Shown here: piece by piece, positions 17,613 through 28,332 of the stretch
Layout: every line of letters begins with the position of its first letter
Position numbering within the stretch: position 1 is the stretch's first letter
Source of the DNA: Propionibacteriaceae bacterium
GTDB lineage: Bacteria; Actinomycetota; Actinomycetes; Propionibacteriales; Propionibacteriaceae
Assembly: GCA_017306015.1 (NCBI GenBank)
Contig: JAFKJK010000007.1
Coordinates: 558,001-622,000, forward strand
Reading direction: 5' to 3'
DNA: 64,000 nt
Made by a program: the position numbers and the translations under genes
Notes under the pieces: generated by a model
Database searches by the model: none
What the model was told of the DNA's origin: nothing
What the model saw: the letters and a program-made list of their open reading frames with translations, nothing else

Positions 17613-18243
17613 CGCCGGAGCCGGCATCGCCAGAGCCGGCATCGCGGTCGGCCGCACGCTTCAGCCGGAGCGCGTCGAACACGTACATGACGCCGGTGAT
17701 GAAGGTGAGGGCGAACGCGGCCCACATCAGCGTCCAGCCGACGTAGTACCACACGGGTGCCGGCTCCAGGGTCTCCTGGATCGGGTAGGGCAGGAACATC
17801 AGCAACGCGAACGCCTGCAGCAGGGTCTTCAGCTTGCCGCCCGGAGCGGCCGCCATCACCGCGTACTTCAGCATCACCACCCGCATCCAGGTGATGCCCC
17901 ACTCCCGGACGAGGATCAGGACGGTGACCCACCACGGCAGCTCGCCGAGGATGGACAAGACGATGAACGCGGCCCCGGTGAGCGCCTTGTCGGCGATCGG
18001 ATCCCAGATCTTGCCGAAGTCGCTCACCAGGCCGTAGCGGCGGGCCAGCCGGCCGTCGAAGAAGTCGGTGAGGATGGCGAGACCGAACGCCGCCGTCCCG
18101 GCCAGCCGCCAGCCGAAGCCCTCGTGCGGCTCGACGAACATCAGGGCGACGAACACCGGGACCAGGATCAGCCGGAGCACCGTGAGCGCGTTGGGCAGCT
18201 GGGCCGGCACCCGCCAAGCCTGTCCCTGTGCCTGCTGGCTCAC
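17602..18243 (-). CDS. pgsA: CDP-alcohol phosphatidyltransferase (phosphatidylglycerophosphate synthase)
   Basis: 213 residues. The CDP-OH-P motif is D-G-x2-A-R-x8-G-x3-D-x3-D ([23 protein letters not shown]), here within residues 63-87, with about five transmembrane helices. It makes phosphatidylglycerophosphate from CDP-diacylglycerol and glycerol-3-phosphate. The GTG start at 18243 overlaps the rimO stop by four bases (GTGA). The C-terminus is lengthened by a short DAGSG repeat. Substrate specificity among CDP-alcohol transferases is inferred from the pgsA-cinA-clgR context. Confidence 0.92.
   Translation of the reverse strand: MSQQAQGQAWRVPAQLPNALTVLRLILVPVFVALMFVEPHEGFGWRLAGTAAFGLAILTDFFDGRLARRYGLVSDFGKIWDPIADKALTGAAFIVLSILGELPWWVTVLILVREWGITWMRVVMLKYAVMAAAPGGKLKTLLQAFALLMFLPYPIQETLEPAPVWYYVGWTLMWAAFALTFITGVMYVFDALRLKRAADRDAGSGDAGSGDAG
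17605..17645. repeat. 15-bp tandem repeat shared by the pgsA 3' end and the cinA start
   Basis: Two complete units (GCCGGCATCGCCGGA at 17605 and GCCGGCATCGCCAGA at 17620) plus a partial third. The period is divisible by three. It therefore adds SGDAG units to the PgsA C-terminus and, in the other frame, alternative ATG starts for CinA. Confidence 0.85.
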
Positions 18244-19631
18244 CTCGTCTCCGCCCTCACTACCAGGTCCACCCCGTCCGCACCGGTGACGATACCCCAC
18301 ACCAGGTCGCCGGCCCTGGCCTCCGGGTCCGCCCCGACCAGGGTGGTCTGGCCGTCGGTCTCCGGTCCCTGGTGGACGGAGCGTCCCACCCCGTGGCCAT
18401 CGGCGGACGCCGACTCGACCAGCACCTGTGTCCGCTGTCCGATCCGCTCGGCCGCCGCCTCCGCGCTGAGGTCGTCGACCAGGCCGGCGATCCGGTCGAC
18501 CCGCTCGGCGATCACCTCCTCGGGCACCTTCGGCCCGAGCGTCGCACCCTCGGTCCCCTCCTCGTCGGAGTAGCCGAAGACGCCGACCGCGTCCAGCCGG
18601 GCCTCGGCGAGGAAATCGGCCAGGACGTCCACCTGGGCCTCGGTCTCGCCGGGGAAGCCGACGATCACGTTGCTGCGGATGCCCGCCTCGGGGCGGACGG
18701 AACGGATCCGGTCGAGCAGGTCGAGGAAGGACTCCGGGTCGCCGAACCGCCGCATCCGGCGCAGCACGACCGGGTCGGCGTGCTGGAACGGCAGGTCGAA
18801 GTAGGGCACCACCCGATGCAGGTGGAGCATCGCGTCGAGCAGCGTCGGACGGATCTCGGCCGGCTGGAGGTAGGAGACCCGGATCCAGTCCAGGCCGTCC
18901 ACCGTGTCCAGGCCGACCAGCAGCCGCTCGAGGTTGGTGCCGATGTCCTTGCCGTACGCGCTGGAGTTCTCGCTGACCAGCACCACCTCGCGGACGCCGC
19001 GCGCGACCAGCCAGCGAGCCTCGGCGACCACTTCGTCGACCGGACGGGAGAGATAGGAGCCACGGAAGCTCGGGATCGCGCAGAAGGCGCAGCGGCGGTC
19101 GCAGCCGGACGCGATCTTCAACGGCGCGGACGCGCCCGTGGTCAGCCGGTACCGCGGGATCCAGCCATGGCCGGGGACAGTGACCTCCGCCGCGCGGGCA
19201 GGCCGGGCGACCGGCGCGACCGGCAGCAGGGTTCGGCGATCCCGCGGGGCGTGCGCCTCGGCGTGCCCGCCGGCCAGGATCCACTCCAGCCTGCCGGCGA
19301 TGTCCGGGTAGGCGTCGAAGCCGAGGACCGCGTCCGCCTCGGGCAGGGACTCGGCCAGCTCCCGTCCGTAGCGCTCGGCCAGGCAGCCGACCGCCACGAC
19401 CGCCCGCGTCCGGCCGTTGCCCTTGTGGTCGGCCGCGTCGAGCAGGGTGTCGATGGAGTCCTTCTTCGCCGCGTCGATGAAACCGCAGGTGTTCACCACG
19501 ATCGCGGTGGCCTCGTCCGGGTCGTCGACGAGGGTGAACCCGCCGGCCGCCAGGCGTCCGGCCAGTTCCTCGGAGTCGACCTCGTTGCGCGCGCAGCCGA
19601 GGCTGATCAGGTGCACGGGCGTCGGGCTCAC
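18240..19631 (-). CDS. rimO: Ribosomal protein S12 methylthiotransferase RimO
   Basis: 463 residues from the GTG at 19631. The MTTase domain cysteines are in [28 protein letters not shown] and VAVGCLAER. The radical-SAM motif is CDRRCAFC, and a TRAM domain is at the C-terminus. It methylthiolates an aspartate of S12. It is a paralogue of miaB in the same window; the NEVDSE/AKKDS signatures separate RimO from MiaB. Confidence 0.96.
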   Translation of the reverse strand: MSPTPVHLISLGCARNEVDSEELAGRLAAGGFTLVDDPDEATAIVVNTCGFIDAAKKDSIDTLLDAADHKGNGRTRAVVAVGCLAERYGRELAESLPEADAVLGFDAYPDIAGRLEWILAGGHAEAHAPRDRRTLLPVAPVARPARAAEVTVPGHGWIPRYRLTTGASAPLKIASGCDRRCAFCAIPSFRGSYLSRPVDEVVAEARWLVARGVREVVLVSENSSAYGKDIGTNLERLLVGLDTVDGLDWIRVSYLQPAEIRPTLLDAMLHLHRVVPYFDLPFQHADPVVLRRMRRFGDPESFLDLLDRIRSVRPEAGIRSNVIVGFPGETEAQVDVLADFLAEARLDAVGVFGYSDEEGTEGATLGPKVPEEVIAERVDRIAGLVDDLSAEAAAERIGQRTQVLVESASADGHGVGRSVHQGPETDGQTTLVGADPEARAGDLVWGIVTGADGVDLVVRAETR

Positions 19632-19796
19632 CCGAGCCACGCTACCCCACGTCACTGAGGGTGCCGTCCCCGATGCGCTCTTCGGAAGCAGCGGAAACGG
19701 TGCGCGCCAACCGTGATTCCACCCGGCGAGTTGGACGGACGGAGTCACGGACAAGGCCGAGATCCGGACGGAGTCCTGGGTGCCGGCCGGCCGTCG

Positions 19797-22205
19797 TCAG
19801 CCTTCGCGGAGGGCCTCCAGTACCTCGTCCAGGTCGTCGGGCTTCACCAGGACCTCACGCGGCTTCGAGCCCTCGGACGGACCGACCACTCCCCTGGTCT
19901 CGAGGATGTCCATCAGCCGTCCGGCCTTCGCGAAACCGACGCGAAGCTTGCGCTGCAGCATCGAGGTGGAGCCGAGCTGCAGGTTCACCACGAGCTGGGC
20001 GGCCTCCAGCACCAGTTCGAGGTCGTCACCGATGTCCTCGGCGACCACCTTCGACTCGACCGGAGCCGCCACGTCCTCGCGGTACTGCGGGCTCAGCTGC
20101 TCGGTGACCTTCTTCACGACCGAGCGGATCTCCGCCTCGGTCACCCACGCACCCTGGACGCGCATCGGCTTGGACTGGCCCATCGGCAGGAAGAGCGCGT
20201 CGCCCTGGCCGACGAGCTTCTCCGCCCCCGGCTGGTCGAGCACGACCCGGGAATCGATCATCGACGACGTCGCGAAGGCCAGCCGGGAAGGCACGTTGGC
20301 CTTGATCAGGCCGGTGACAACGTCGGTCGATGGACGCTGGGTCGCCAGCACCAGGTGGATGCCGGCCGCGCGGGCGAGCTGCGTGATCCGGACGACCGAG
20401 TCCTCCACGTCGCGGGGGGCGACCATCATCAAGTCACTGAGCTCGTCCACGATCACCAGCAGGTACGGATAGGGCGCGAGCTCCCGCTCCGATCCGGGCG
20501 GCAGCTTCACCTGGCCGGCGCGGACCGCCTTGTTGAAATCGTCCACGTGCCGAAAGCCGAAGGCGGCCAGATCGTCGTAGCGGGCGTCCATCTCGCGGAC
20601 GACCCACTGCAGCGCTTCGGCAGCCTTCTTCGCGTTGGTGATGATCGGCGTGACCAGGTGGGGAATGCCCTCGTAGTGGGTCAACTCGACCCGCTTGGGG
20701 TCGACGAGCATCATCCGCACCTCTTCCGGCGTGGCGCGCATCAGGATCGAGGTGATCATCGAGTTCACGAAACTCGACTTGCCCGAGCCGGTCGCGCCGG
20801 CCACCAGCAGGTGCGGCATCTTCGCCAGGTTCGCCACCACGTAGCCACCTTCGACGTCCTTGCCCAGGCCGACGGTGAGGGGATGGTGGTCGTTGCGGGC
20901 GCGATTGGAGCGAAGCACGTCGCCGAGGGAGACGATCTCCTTGTCGGCATTGGGGATCTCGATCCCGATCGCAGACTTCCCGGGGATCGGCGACAGGATC
21001 CTGACGTCCGCGGACGCGACCGCGTAGGCGATGTTCTTCGCCAGCGCGGTGACCTTCTCGACCTTCACGCCGTTGCCGAGCTCGACCTCGTAGCGGGTCA
21101 CGGTCGGGCCGCGGGTGTAGCCCGTCACGGCTGCGTCGATGTCGAACTGCCGCAGCACCTCGGTTAGGCTGCCGACCACCTGGTCGCTGGCGCCGCTGCG
21201 GGCCTTCGGCACCGTCCCGGGCTTGAGGATGGCCGGGTCGGGCAGCTCGTAGACGATGTCGCCGCTCAGCGGTGCCTGCTCGGCCCGCAGCGGGGCCGAC
21301 GACATCTCGGGCACCGGCAGCGGCTCGGGCACCTCGACCTTGGCGCCCGGCCTGCGTCCGGGCTTCTGCGGGACGGCGACCGTGAGCTCCTCGTCGGGAT
21401 CGGGATCGTCGACGATGGGGGTGTCGTACGCATGGTGGCTGGTGCCGTACTCGATCTCCGGCTTCTGCCGGTGGAACCGCGCTGCGATCGCGCCGGCGTG
21501 CCGGCGCAACTCGCTGACCGGGACCCCGAGGATCACCACCACTCCGAAGATCGCCAGGAGCACCAGCAGGGGCACCGCCAGCCAGGTGCTGAGCAGGTCC
21601 ACCAGCAGGGAGGACGAGATGAAGCCGAGGAAGCCCCCCGCGTCCCGGACCGCGGCCGGCTGGCCTCCGCGCGGCAACCCCTTCGCGATGTGGATCAGGC
21701 CGAGTACGCCGAACAGGGCAGCCGTCCACCCGACGAGCTGGCGTCCCGCCGAGCCGTGGCGTTCAGGGTGGCGGAACGTGCGCCACGCCATCGCCACCGC
21801 GAGGACGGGCAGCGCATAGGCGAACGACCCGACCACGGTGGTGATGCCGACGGCCAGCCAGTTGCCGGCTGCGCCCGGCAGGCCGAACCAGAACTCCGCC
21901 GCGACCAGCAGGCCGAACAGGAACAGGGTCAGTCCGGAGCCGTCGTGGCGGTTCTCCTGTGGCAGGTCCTTCACGGCCGGGCCGATCGCCCGGATGGCGG
22001 CACCGAACGCGGCGGCGATACCGCGCCAGGCGGCGGCGATGCCGTGGCCGATACCCGCGAGCAGCCTCGCCAGCCCCGAGGGCTCGTCCGAAGGACGGTT
22101 CGGGGCGCGGGTGGGTGTCTTCTTGCTTCCGCTGCTTCTGGAGGCGCTCTGGCGCGTGGACGCGTTGCTGCGGCTCCGCGAAGGGGAAGACGCGCGGGTC
22201 GCCAT
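19797..22205 (-). CDS. ftsK: DNA translocase FtsK/SpoIIIE
   Basis: 802 residues. After a Ser/Arg-rich cytoplasmic start come four or so transmembrane helices (about 90-230), an acidic/proline linker, and the motor domain with Walker A GATGSGKS at 470-477. The Walker B region is [17 protein letters not shown]-terminal gamma winged helix (about 740-802) reads KOPS-type sites. It pumps chromosome ends through the septum. It is somewhat shorter in the linker than many homologues. The 165-bp gap 19632-19796 holds nothing I can name. Confidence 0.97.
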   Translation of the reverse strand: MATRASSPSRSRSNASTRQSASRSSGSKKTPTRAPNRPSDEPSGLARLLAGIGHGIAAAWRGIAAAFGAAIRAIGPAVKDLPQENRHDGSGLTLFLFGLLVAAEFWFGLPGAAGNWLAVGITTVVGSFAYALPVLAVAMAWRTFRHPERHGSAGRQLVGWTAALFGVLGLIHIAKGLPRGGQPAAVRDAGGFLGFISSSLLVDLLSTWLAVPLLVLLAIFGVVVILGVPVSELRRHAGAIAARFHRQKPEIEYGTSHHAYDTPIVDDPDPDEELTVAVPQKPGRRPGAKVEVPEPLPVPEMSSAPLRAEQAPLSGDIVYELPDPAILKPGTVPKARSGASDQVVGSLTEVLRQFDIDAAVTGYTRGPTVTRYEVELGNGVKVEKVTALAKNIAYAVASADVRILSPIPGKSAIGIEIPNADKEIVSLGDVLRSNRARNDHHPLTVGLGKDVEGGYVVANLAKMPHLLVAGATGSGKSSFVNSMITSILMRATPEEVRMMLVDPKRVELTHYEGIPHLVTPIITNAKKAAEALQWVVREMDARYDDLAAFGFRHVDDFNKAVRAGQVKLPPGSERELAPYPYLLVIVDELSDLMMVAPRDVEDSVVRITQLARAAGIHLVLATQRPSTDVVTGLIKANVPSRLAFATSSMIDSRVVLDQPGAEKLVGQGDALFLPMGQSKPMRVQGAWVTEAEIRSVVKKVTEQLSPQYREDVAAPVESKVVAEDIGDDLELVLEAAQLVVNLQLGSTSMLQRKLRVGFAKAGRLMDILETRGVVGPSEGSKPREVLVKPDDLDEVLEALREG

Positions 22206-22252
22206 GAACGCAGGTTAGGCCATCCCACCCGAAATGGGGGGTCTCCACGCCG

Positions 22253-23206
22253 TCAGTGGCCGAAGTGCCGCCAGCCCGGGGCGCTGGATTCCCACTCGGC
22301 ACCGTCCACCAGGACCACCGCCTCGCCGGCGACGACGCGACCGATCACCGTCCAGCCGTCCGGCACCTGGCCGGCCGGAAAGGTGGCCGCCAGGGCGTGG
22401 TCGTCGCCGCCGGTCAGCTGGAAGTCCAGCGGGTTGCCGCCGCCGATCGCGGCCGCGACAGCCTGCTGGGGCTCGGTGGTCTCGAAGGCGGACGAGTCCA
22501 GCTCGATCCGGGCCCCGGAAGCCCGGGCGACGTGGCCGAGGTCGGCGAGCAGGCCGTCGGAGACGTCGATCATCGCCGTGGCTCCGGCCTCGGCGGCCAC
22601 CCGTCCCTGGCCGTACGGTGGCTCGGGCACGCGGTGCGCGACGACGACGGCACGGGGCGAACGAAAGCCGCGGTTCAGGGCGGCCAGCCCGGCCGCGGCC
22701 CAGCCGAGCCGGCCGGCGAAGGCGACCAGGTCTCCCGGACGGGCGCCGGAGCGGGTCACCGGCGTGACGCCGCCCAGGTCACCCACCACCGTGGCGGTGA
22801 CCACGATCGCGGGCGCGCTGGTGGTGTCGCCGCCGACAAGCTGGGCGCCGCAGCGCTCGCACTCGGCGCGGACGCCGGCGCTGAACCCGTCCACCCACTC
22901 GGTGCTGGTCTGCGTCGGAATGGCGAGGCTGACCACCACCGCGACCGGAGCTGCGCCCATCGCCTCCGCGTCGGAGACGCAGGCGGCGACGGCCTTGCGG
23001 CCCACGTCCTCCGCCGACGACCAGTCGGGGCGGAAGTGGACCCCTTCGACCATCGTGTCGGTGGAGATCACGACGTCGCCGGCCGGGCGCACGACGGCCG
23101 CATCGTCACCGGTGCCGAGCAGGACCGGGCCGGACGCTCCGAGCCCGGCGATGATCCGTTCGATCAGGCCGAACTCGCCGACGTCGGCGGCGGTCTGGCC
23201 GGTCAT
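22253..23206 (-). CDS. thiL: Thiamine-monophosphate kinase
   Basis: 317 residues of the PurM/ThiL fold: GTGDDAAVV, a D-T-M-V-E-G-V-H-F motif, GGDTTSAP, IDVSDGLLADLGH and FQLTGGDDHAL. It phosphorylates thiamine monophosphate to the diphosphate cofactor. The ATG at 23206 overlaps the ddl stop (ATGA), so it is coupled behind ddl. Confidence 0.96.
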   Translation of the reverse strand: MTGQTAADVGEFGLIERIIAGLGASGPVLLGTGDDAAVVRPAGDVVISTDTMVEGVHFRPDWSSAEDVGRKAVAACVSDAEAMGAAPVAVVVSLAIPTQTSTEWVDGFSAGVRAECERCGAQLVGGDTTSAPAIVVTATVVGDLGGVTPVTRSGARPGDLVAFAGRLGWAAAGLAALNRGFRSPRAVVVAHRVPEPPYGQGRVAAEAGATAMIDVSDGLLADLGHVARASGARIELDSSAFETTEPQQAVAAAIGGGNPLDFQLTGGDDHALAATFPAGQVPDGWTVIGRVVAGEAVVLVDGAEWESSAPGWRHFGH

Positions 23207-24309
23207 CGCAGGCCGAGCGGTCGGCGGGCTGCGAGGTCGATCAGGGTGCTGATCAGGGCGGTGTAGTCCAGCCCCGAGGCCGCCCACATCATCGGGAACA
23301 TCGACAGCCTGGTGAAGCCGGGCATCGTGTTGAGTTCGTTGACCCAGGGCTTGTCGTCGGCGTCCAGGAAGAGGTCGACGCGGGCGAGTCCTTCCACCGC
23401 CATCGCGCTGAAGGTGCGCCCGGCCAGCTCCTGGATCGCCGCCAGCGCGGTGTCGTCCAGGCGTGCGGGAACCTCGAGCGTCACCTGCTCCTCGGGCAGG
23501 TACTTGGCCTCGAAGTCGTAGTAGGCGTCCGGGTCGTGCATCAGCACCTCGCCGGGGAACGACGTCCGCGGCGGCCCGGAGAGGTCCTCCAGCACGGCGA
23601 CCTCGATCTCCCGGACCCCGGTGAATCCCTGCTCGACGATCACCTTGGGATCGAAGCGACGGGCCTGCTCGATTGCTGCGAGCAGGCCGTCGGGGGCGTC
23701 CACCTTCACGATGCCGAGGCTGGAGCCGCCCCGGGCCGGCTTGACGAACAGCGGGTAGCTCAGGCGTCCGACCTCGCGGAGGGCGCCGTCCCGGTCGTCG
23801 CGCCAGCGGGCCGGCGTGATCGTCACCCAGGGCCCGACCGGCAGCCCGGCAGCGGCCATCGCGCGCTTCATCAGGTCCTTGTCCATGCCGATGGCGCTGG
23901 CGGCGACCCCGGCGCCGACGTAGTGGACGCCGTGCATCTCGAACAGCCCCTGGATGGTGCCGTCCTCCCCGAACGGGCCGTGCAGGAGGGCGAACGCGAC
24001 GTCGAACGGGACGACATCGGCGAGGCGCCCGGCGACCAGCGTGGCGATCGCCGCTCCCCCGGGGGCAGGCACCAGCACCGCAGCCGGACGGTCGGGCGCG
24101 ACCTCGGGCAGGTGCCCGTCCACGACCTCGTAGGCGGCCAGTTCCTCGCTGTCGATCCGGATCCAGCAGCCGTCCCGGGTGATGCCGACCCCGACGACGT
24201 CGAACCTGTCGGCGTCGATGGCGCGGGCGACGCTGCCGGCGGTCAGACAGCTGATCGAGTGCTCGGAGCTGACCCCGCCGAAGAAGAGCGCGACCGTCTG
24301 GCGGGCCAC
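23203..24309 (-). CDS. ddl: D-alanine--D-alanine ligase
   Basis: 368 residues with FGGVSSEHSIS at the N-terminus, the ATP-grasp core FVKPARGGSSLG, and the C-terminal metal-binding segment ARVDLFLD...WVNELNTMPGFT. It joins two D-alanines for peptidoglycan precursors. Unlike many actinobacteria, gpsA and cofC are not between it and the acyltransferase. Confidence 0.97.
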   Translation of the reverse strand: MARQTVALFFGGVSSEHSISCLTAGSVARAIDADRFDVVGVGITRDGCWIRIDSEELAAYEVVDGHLPEVAPDRPAAVLVPAPGGAAIATLVAGRLADVVPFDVAFALLHGPFGEDGTIQGLFEMHGVHYVGAGVAASAIGMDKDLMKRAMAAAGLPVGPWVTITPARWRDDRDGALREVGRLSYPLFVKPARGGSSLGIVKVDAPDGLLAAIEQARRFDPKVIVEQGFTGVREIEVAVLEDLSGPPRTSFPGEVLMHDPDAYYDFEAKYLPEEQVTLEVPARLDDTALAAIQELAGRTFSAMAVEGLARVDLFLDADDKPWVNELNTMPGFTRLSMFPMMWAASGLDYTALISTLIDLAARRPLGLR

Positions 24310-24312
24310 CGG

Positions 24313-24627
24313 CTAGGCCTCCACCGGTCGGACGCCTGCGGTGACGGCCGCGTAGTGCTCGACCCGCGGGGGCTCGGCGAAGAACGGTCCGATGATGGCC
24401 CGCCACTGCACGAACAGGTCGCTGGAACGGAAGCCGTCGACGTGCGCCGCCAGGGTGTCCCAGCCGACCAGCAGCAGGAAGGTGGACGTCCGCTCGACGC
24501 CGCGGTGCAGCTCGGCCCAGCGGAAGCCGTCCGCCTGGCTGAGTACCGCTCTGGCTTGCGGGAACGCCGCGACGAACTCGTCCTCGCGCCCCGGGGTGAC
24601 GTTGATCTCGGCGTGCTCGACGATCAC
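24313..24627 (-). CDS. Antibiotic biosynthesis monooxygenase (ABM) domain protein
   Basis: 104 residues from a GTG at 24627 with an AAGGAGG ribosome site. A single dimeric alpha-beta barrel ABM domain is visible: VEHAEINVTPGREDEFVAAF, then GFRWAELHRGVE, TFLLLVGWDTLAAHVDGF and FRSSDLFVQW. Members range from quinol monooxygenases to heme-degrading enzymes. No heme-coordinating pattern is obvious and the substrate is unknown. It precedes ddl by 3 bp and is probably cotranscribed. Confidence 0.85.
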   Translation of the reverse strand: MIVEHAEINVTPGREDEFVAAFPQARAVLSQADGFRWAELHRGVERTSTFLLLVGWDTLAAHVDGFRSSDLFVQWRAIIGPFFAEPPRVEHYAAVTAGVRPVEA

Positions 24628-24757
24628 GCGGTTCCTCCTTGGGTTCGCGGCCAACCCTAGTGGTGTGTGCCCAAATGGCGCACCGCCAGCGGCTGGTGGG
24701 GCCGGATGCCTCGTGTCGGTCGCAGCGGAGTAGGCGGGCGGCCGAGGCGAGCGGCTG

Positions 24758-24920
24758 GTGCTAGACCGTGGTGGTTGTGGCGCGGTCGGACGCGGGCCGG
24801 ACGCGGCCGTGCCAGATGGTGGTGGTTCTCGGCGCGAATTCGGGCGCGACAACCACCATCAGCTAGCACGACGTCGAGCTCGGGCTTCGCCGGACCCTGA
24901 CAACCACCATCAGCTAGCAC
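24758..24920. repeat. Cluster of four related 21-22-bp repeats in the ABM-acyltransferase interval
   Basis: The 332-bp gap 24628-24959 has no gene. It carries two identical 22-bp copies (24848-24869 and 24899-24920, ending ACCATCAGCTAGCAC) 51 bp apart. Two diverged copies lie in the opposite orientation (24758-24778, starting GTGCTAG, and 24809-24830, starting GTGCCAGATGG). The inverted pair around the GGCGCGAATTCGGGCGC centre can fold (TGGTGGTT with AACCACCA). This is probably a dispersed intergenic repeat, possibly also a terminator. Confidence 0.75.
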
Positions 24921-24959
24921 GGACCCCCCTGGGTCGTGACCGGGCGGCTCCGGGGCGGC

Positions 24960-25724
24960 CTAACCGCGTTGGCGGGGTACCCGGTGGCCGACGCGAATGT
25001 CGTAGACGTCCTCGGGTGAGGCCTCGCCACGGATGCCGGCGACGAGTGCGGTGAGGGCCGCGATGATCCGGGCGCCGGCGATCCGGACGGCCTCGTCGTC
25101 GCTCGCGTCCAGGTCGTCGAGACGGACCGGATCACCCATCCGGAAGACCATCGTCCGGCGCGGGCGGAACCGGGGCCAGACCGGTTTCTTGCCGGGCATC
25201 ACGAAGTTCGCGCCCCACTGGCCGACCGGAACCACCGGATAGCCGGTCTGCAGCGCCAGCCGGGCGACCCCGGGACGGGCGGTCATCGGCCAGGTGCCCG
25301 GATCCGCGGTGATCGTGCCCTCGGGGTAGACCACGACGCACTCGCCGGCGTCCAGGGCCTCGCGGGCGTGGACGAGTGCGTCCTTGGCCCGGTCGGTGCC
25401 ACGCTCGACCGGGATCTGGCCGGTCCGCCGGGCCAGCCAGCCGATGACCGGCACCTTCCAGAGGTCGGACTTGCCCAGAGCGCGCGGCCAGCGTCCGTGC
25501 CAGACGAGGTAGTGGGCGAGCGCAGGCGGGTCGAAGTTCGAGATGTGGTTCGACACGACGATCACGCCGCCGGTCCTCGGGAGTTGCGCGGCATCGTCCC
25601 AGTCGGCGTTCACCAGGCGGCGCAGGAGCCAGCCCGCGAAGCCTGCCAGCCGCCGGTACGTCGGCTGTACCGGCGTCGGGTTGGCGACCCGCAGCGGCAG
25701 GCGGACGGTCGGATCAGCGCTCAT
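24960..25724 (-). CDS. 1-acyl-sn-glycerol-3-phosphate acyltransferase (PlsC family)
   Basis: 254 residues. The acyltransferase motifs are NHISNFD (NHx4D, about 58-64), the GQIPVERG region, and VVYPEGTIT (about 128-136). It transfers a fatty acyl group to lysophosphatidate or a related acceptor at the membrane. The actinobacterial usual neighbour ddl is 0.65 kb downstream on the same strand. The exact acceptor cannot be told. Confidence 0.9.
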   Translation of the reverse strand: MSADPTVRLPLRVANPTPVQPTYRRLAGFAGWLLRRLVNADWDDAAQLPRTGGVIVVSNHISNFDPPALAHYLVWHGRWPRALGKSDLWKVPVIGWLARRTGQIPVERGTDRAKDALVHAREALDAGECVVVYPEGTITADPGTWPMTARPGVARLALQTGYPVVPVGQWGANFVMPGKKPVWPRFRPRRTMVFRMGDPVRLDDLDASDDEAVRIAGARIIAALTALVAGIRGEASPEDVYDIRVGHRVPRQRG

Positions 25725-25785
25725 GATCTGGCGAGCCTACTGGCCAGCGGCGCCCTACCGCCCGTTCGTGTCGCCTTCTCACTCT

Positions 25786-26133
25786 CGTCGTCCCGGCGCA
25801 AGCTCGTCGTCCGGCGCACGCCCGTCGACAGGCAAACCCCCGTTGTCCGGCAAACCCCCGTCGACCCAGCGAACGCTCGTCGTCCGGCAAACCCCGTCGA
25901 CCCAGCAAACGCTCGTCGTCCGGCAAACCCCGTCGTCCAGCAGACGCTCATCGTCCGGCAAACGCCCATCGTCCCGGCGCACCCCGTCGTCCGGCAAACG
26001 CCCGTCGACCCGGCGAACGCTCGTCGTCCGGTAGACGCCCCTCGATCCGGCGCACGCCCATCGTCCCAGCGCACCCCCGTCGACCGGCAAACGCCCGTCG
26101 ACCCGGCGCACTCCCGTCGTCCCGGCGAACGCC
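25786..26133. repeat. Degenerate tandem array, 19 units of 17-20 bp
   Basis: The 509-bp gap between the acyltransferase and leuD is largely this array. Parsing gives 19 back-to-back units averaging 18.3 bp (348 bp in all) of the form CGTCGTCCGGCAAACGCC. Frequent variants are GTCGACCCAGCGAACGCT and CATCGTCCCGGCGCACCC. In the middle, two unit types alternate, giving a higher period near 36 bp. Units are never separated by unique spacers, so it is not a CRISPR. The last unit is the left arm of the palindrome at 26121-26136, suggesting the array arose by repeated duplication of half that element. Confidence 0.85.
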
Positions 26134-26192
26134 GGGATCCCCGCACCGACGTGGCAAGTCGGCCGCCGGGGTCCCGGGTCGGGGCCCGGGAC
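26115..26192. repeat. Pair of palindromic repeat modules upstream of the leuD end
   Basis: Hairpin CCCGGCG-AA-CGCCGGG (26121-26136) and hairpin GTCCCGGG-TCGGGG-CCCGGGAC (26171-26192), both ending in CGTCGTC/GACGAC. The same two modules occur near recA at 16366-16487 in inverted order. They lie 42 bp past the leuD stop and may act as a terminator for leuCD. Confidence 0.75.
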
Positions 26193-26233
26193 GACGAGGG
26201 GGCCCAAGACGACCGCGGGCGCGGCAACGGGCT

Positions 26234-26839
26234 TCAGCCGGCGACCTTGGCGGGCAGCGTCTTCGGCAGCCAGGCCGGACGACGGGCCTCGTAGGCGGTG
26301 ATCTCGTCGGCGTGCTGGAGGGTGAGGCCGATGTCGTCCAGGCCCTCGAGGAGACGGTGCCGGGTGTAGTCGTCGATGGTGAACTCGAAGACGTTGTCGG
26401 CCGCCTCGATGGTGCGGTGGTGCAGGTCGACGGTGAAGGTCATGCCGGGCTCGCTCTCGGCGAGTTCCCAGAGCTTCTCGACGACGTCCTGGTCGACGGT
26501 CGCGATGACGAGGCCGGCCTTGCCCGAGTTGCCGCGGAAGATGTCGCCGAAGCGGGAGCCGATGACCACCGCGAAGCCGTAGTTCTGCAGGGCCCAGACG
26601 GCGTGCTCCCGAGACGAGCCGGTGCCGAAGTCGGGGCCGGCGACGAGGATCGAGCCGGCCGCGTAGGCCGGGTCGTTGAGGACGAAGTCGGGGTCGCCCC
26701 GCCAAGCGGCGAACAGGCCGTCCTCGAAGCCGGTGCGGGTGACCCGCTTCAGGTAGACCGCAGGGATGATCTGGTCGGTGTCGACGTTGCTGCGGCGCAG
26801 CGGGACGGCGATGCCGGTGTGGGTGCTGAACTTGTCCAT
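26234..26839 (-). CDS. leuD: 3-isopropylmalate dehydratase small subunit
   Basis: 201 residues with the swivelling-domain signature [14 protein letters not shown] and [13 protein letters not shown]. With LeuC it isomerises 2- to 3-isopropylmalate in leucine synthesis. It starts 10 bp after leuC in the same operon. Confidence 0.98.
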   Translation of the reverse strand: MDKFSTHTGIAVPLRRSNVDTDQIIPAVYLKRVTRTGFEDGLFAAWRGDPDFVLNDPAYAAGSILVAGPDFGTGSSREHAVWALQNYGFAVVIGSRFGDIFRGNSGKAGLVIATVDQDVVEKLWELAESEPGMTFTVDLHHRTIEAADNVFEFTIDDYTRHRLLEGLDDIGLTLQHADEITAYEARRPAWLPKTLPAKVAG

Positions 26840-26849
26840 TCCAGGCTCC

Positions 26850-28247
<1,398 letters not shown>

Positions 28248-28313
28248 GCCGGCCTCCCGTTGCCTGGACGTGGTCGTCGAAGAAGCCAGCGTACAGCTTG
28301 CATATCATTCTCC

Positions 28314-28327
28314 GAGACGGCAGTCTT
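28314..28327. promoter_or_regulatory. Candidate NdgR/LtbR operator between leuC and its regulator
   Basis: Inverted repeat GAGAC-GGCA-GTCTT (one mismatch) in the 85-bp divergent region. It is 6 bp from the regulator start and 67 bp from leuC. IclR regulators of leuCD are known to bind here in related genera. The specific site is inferred. Confidence 0.5.
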
Positions 28328-28332
28328 ATCAC

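Noticed and set aside
25786-26133. CRISPR array
   Set aside because: Units are contiguous, degenerate and 17-20 bp, with no unique spacers and no cas gene in the window.
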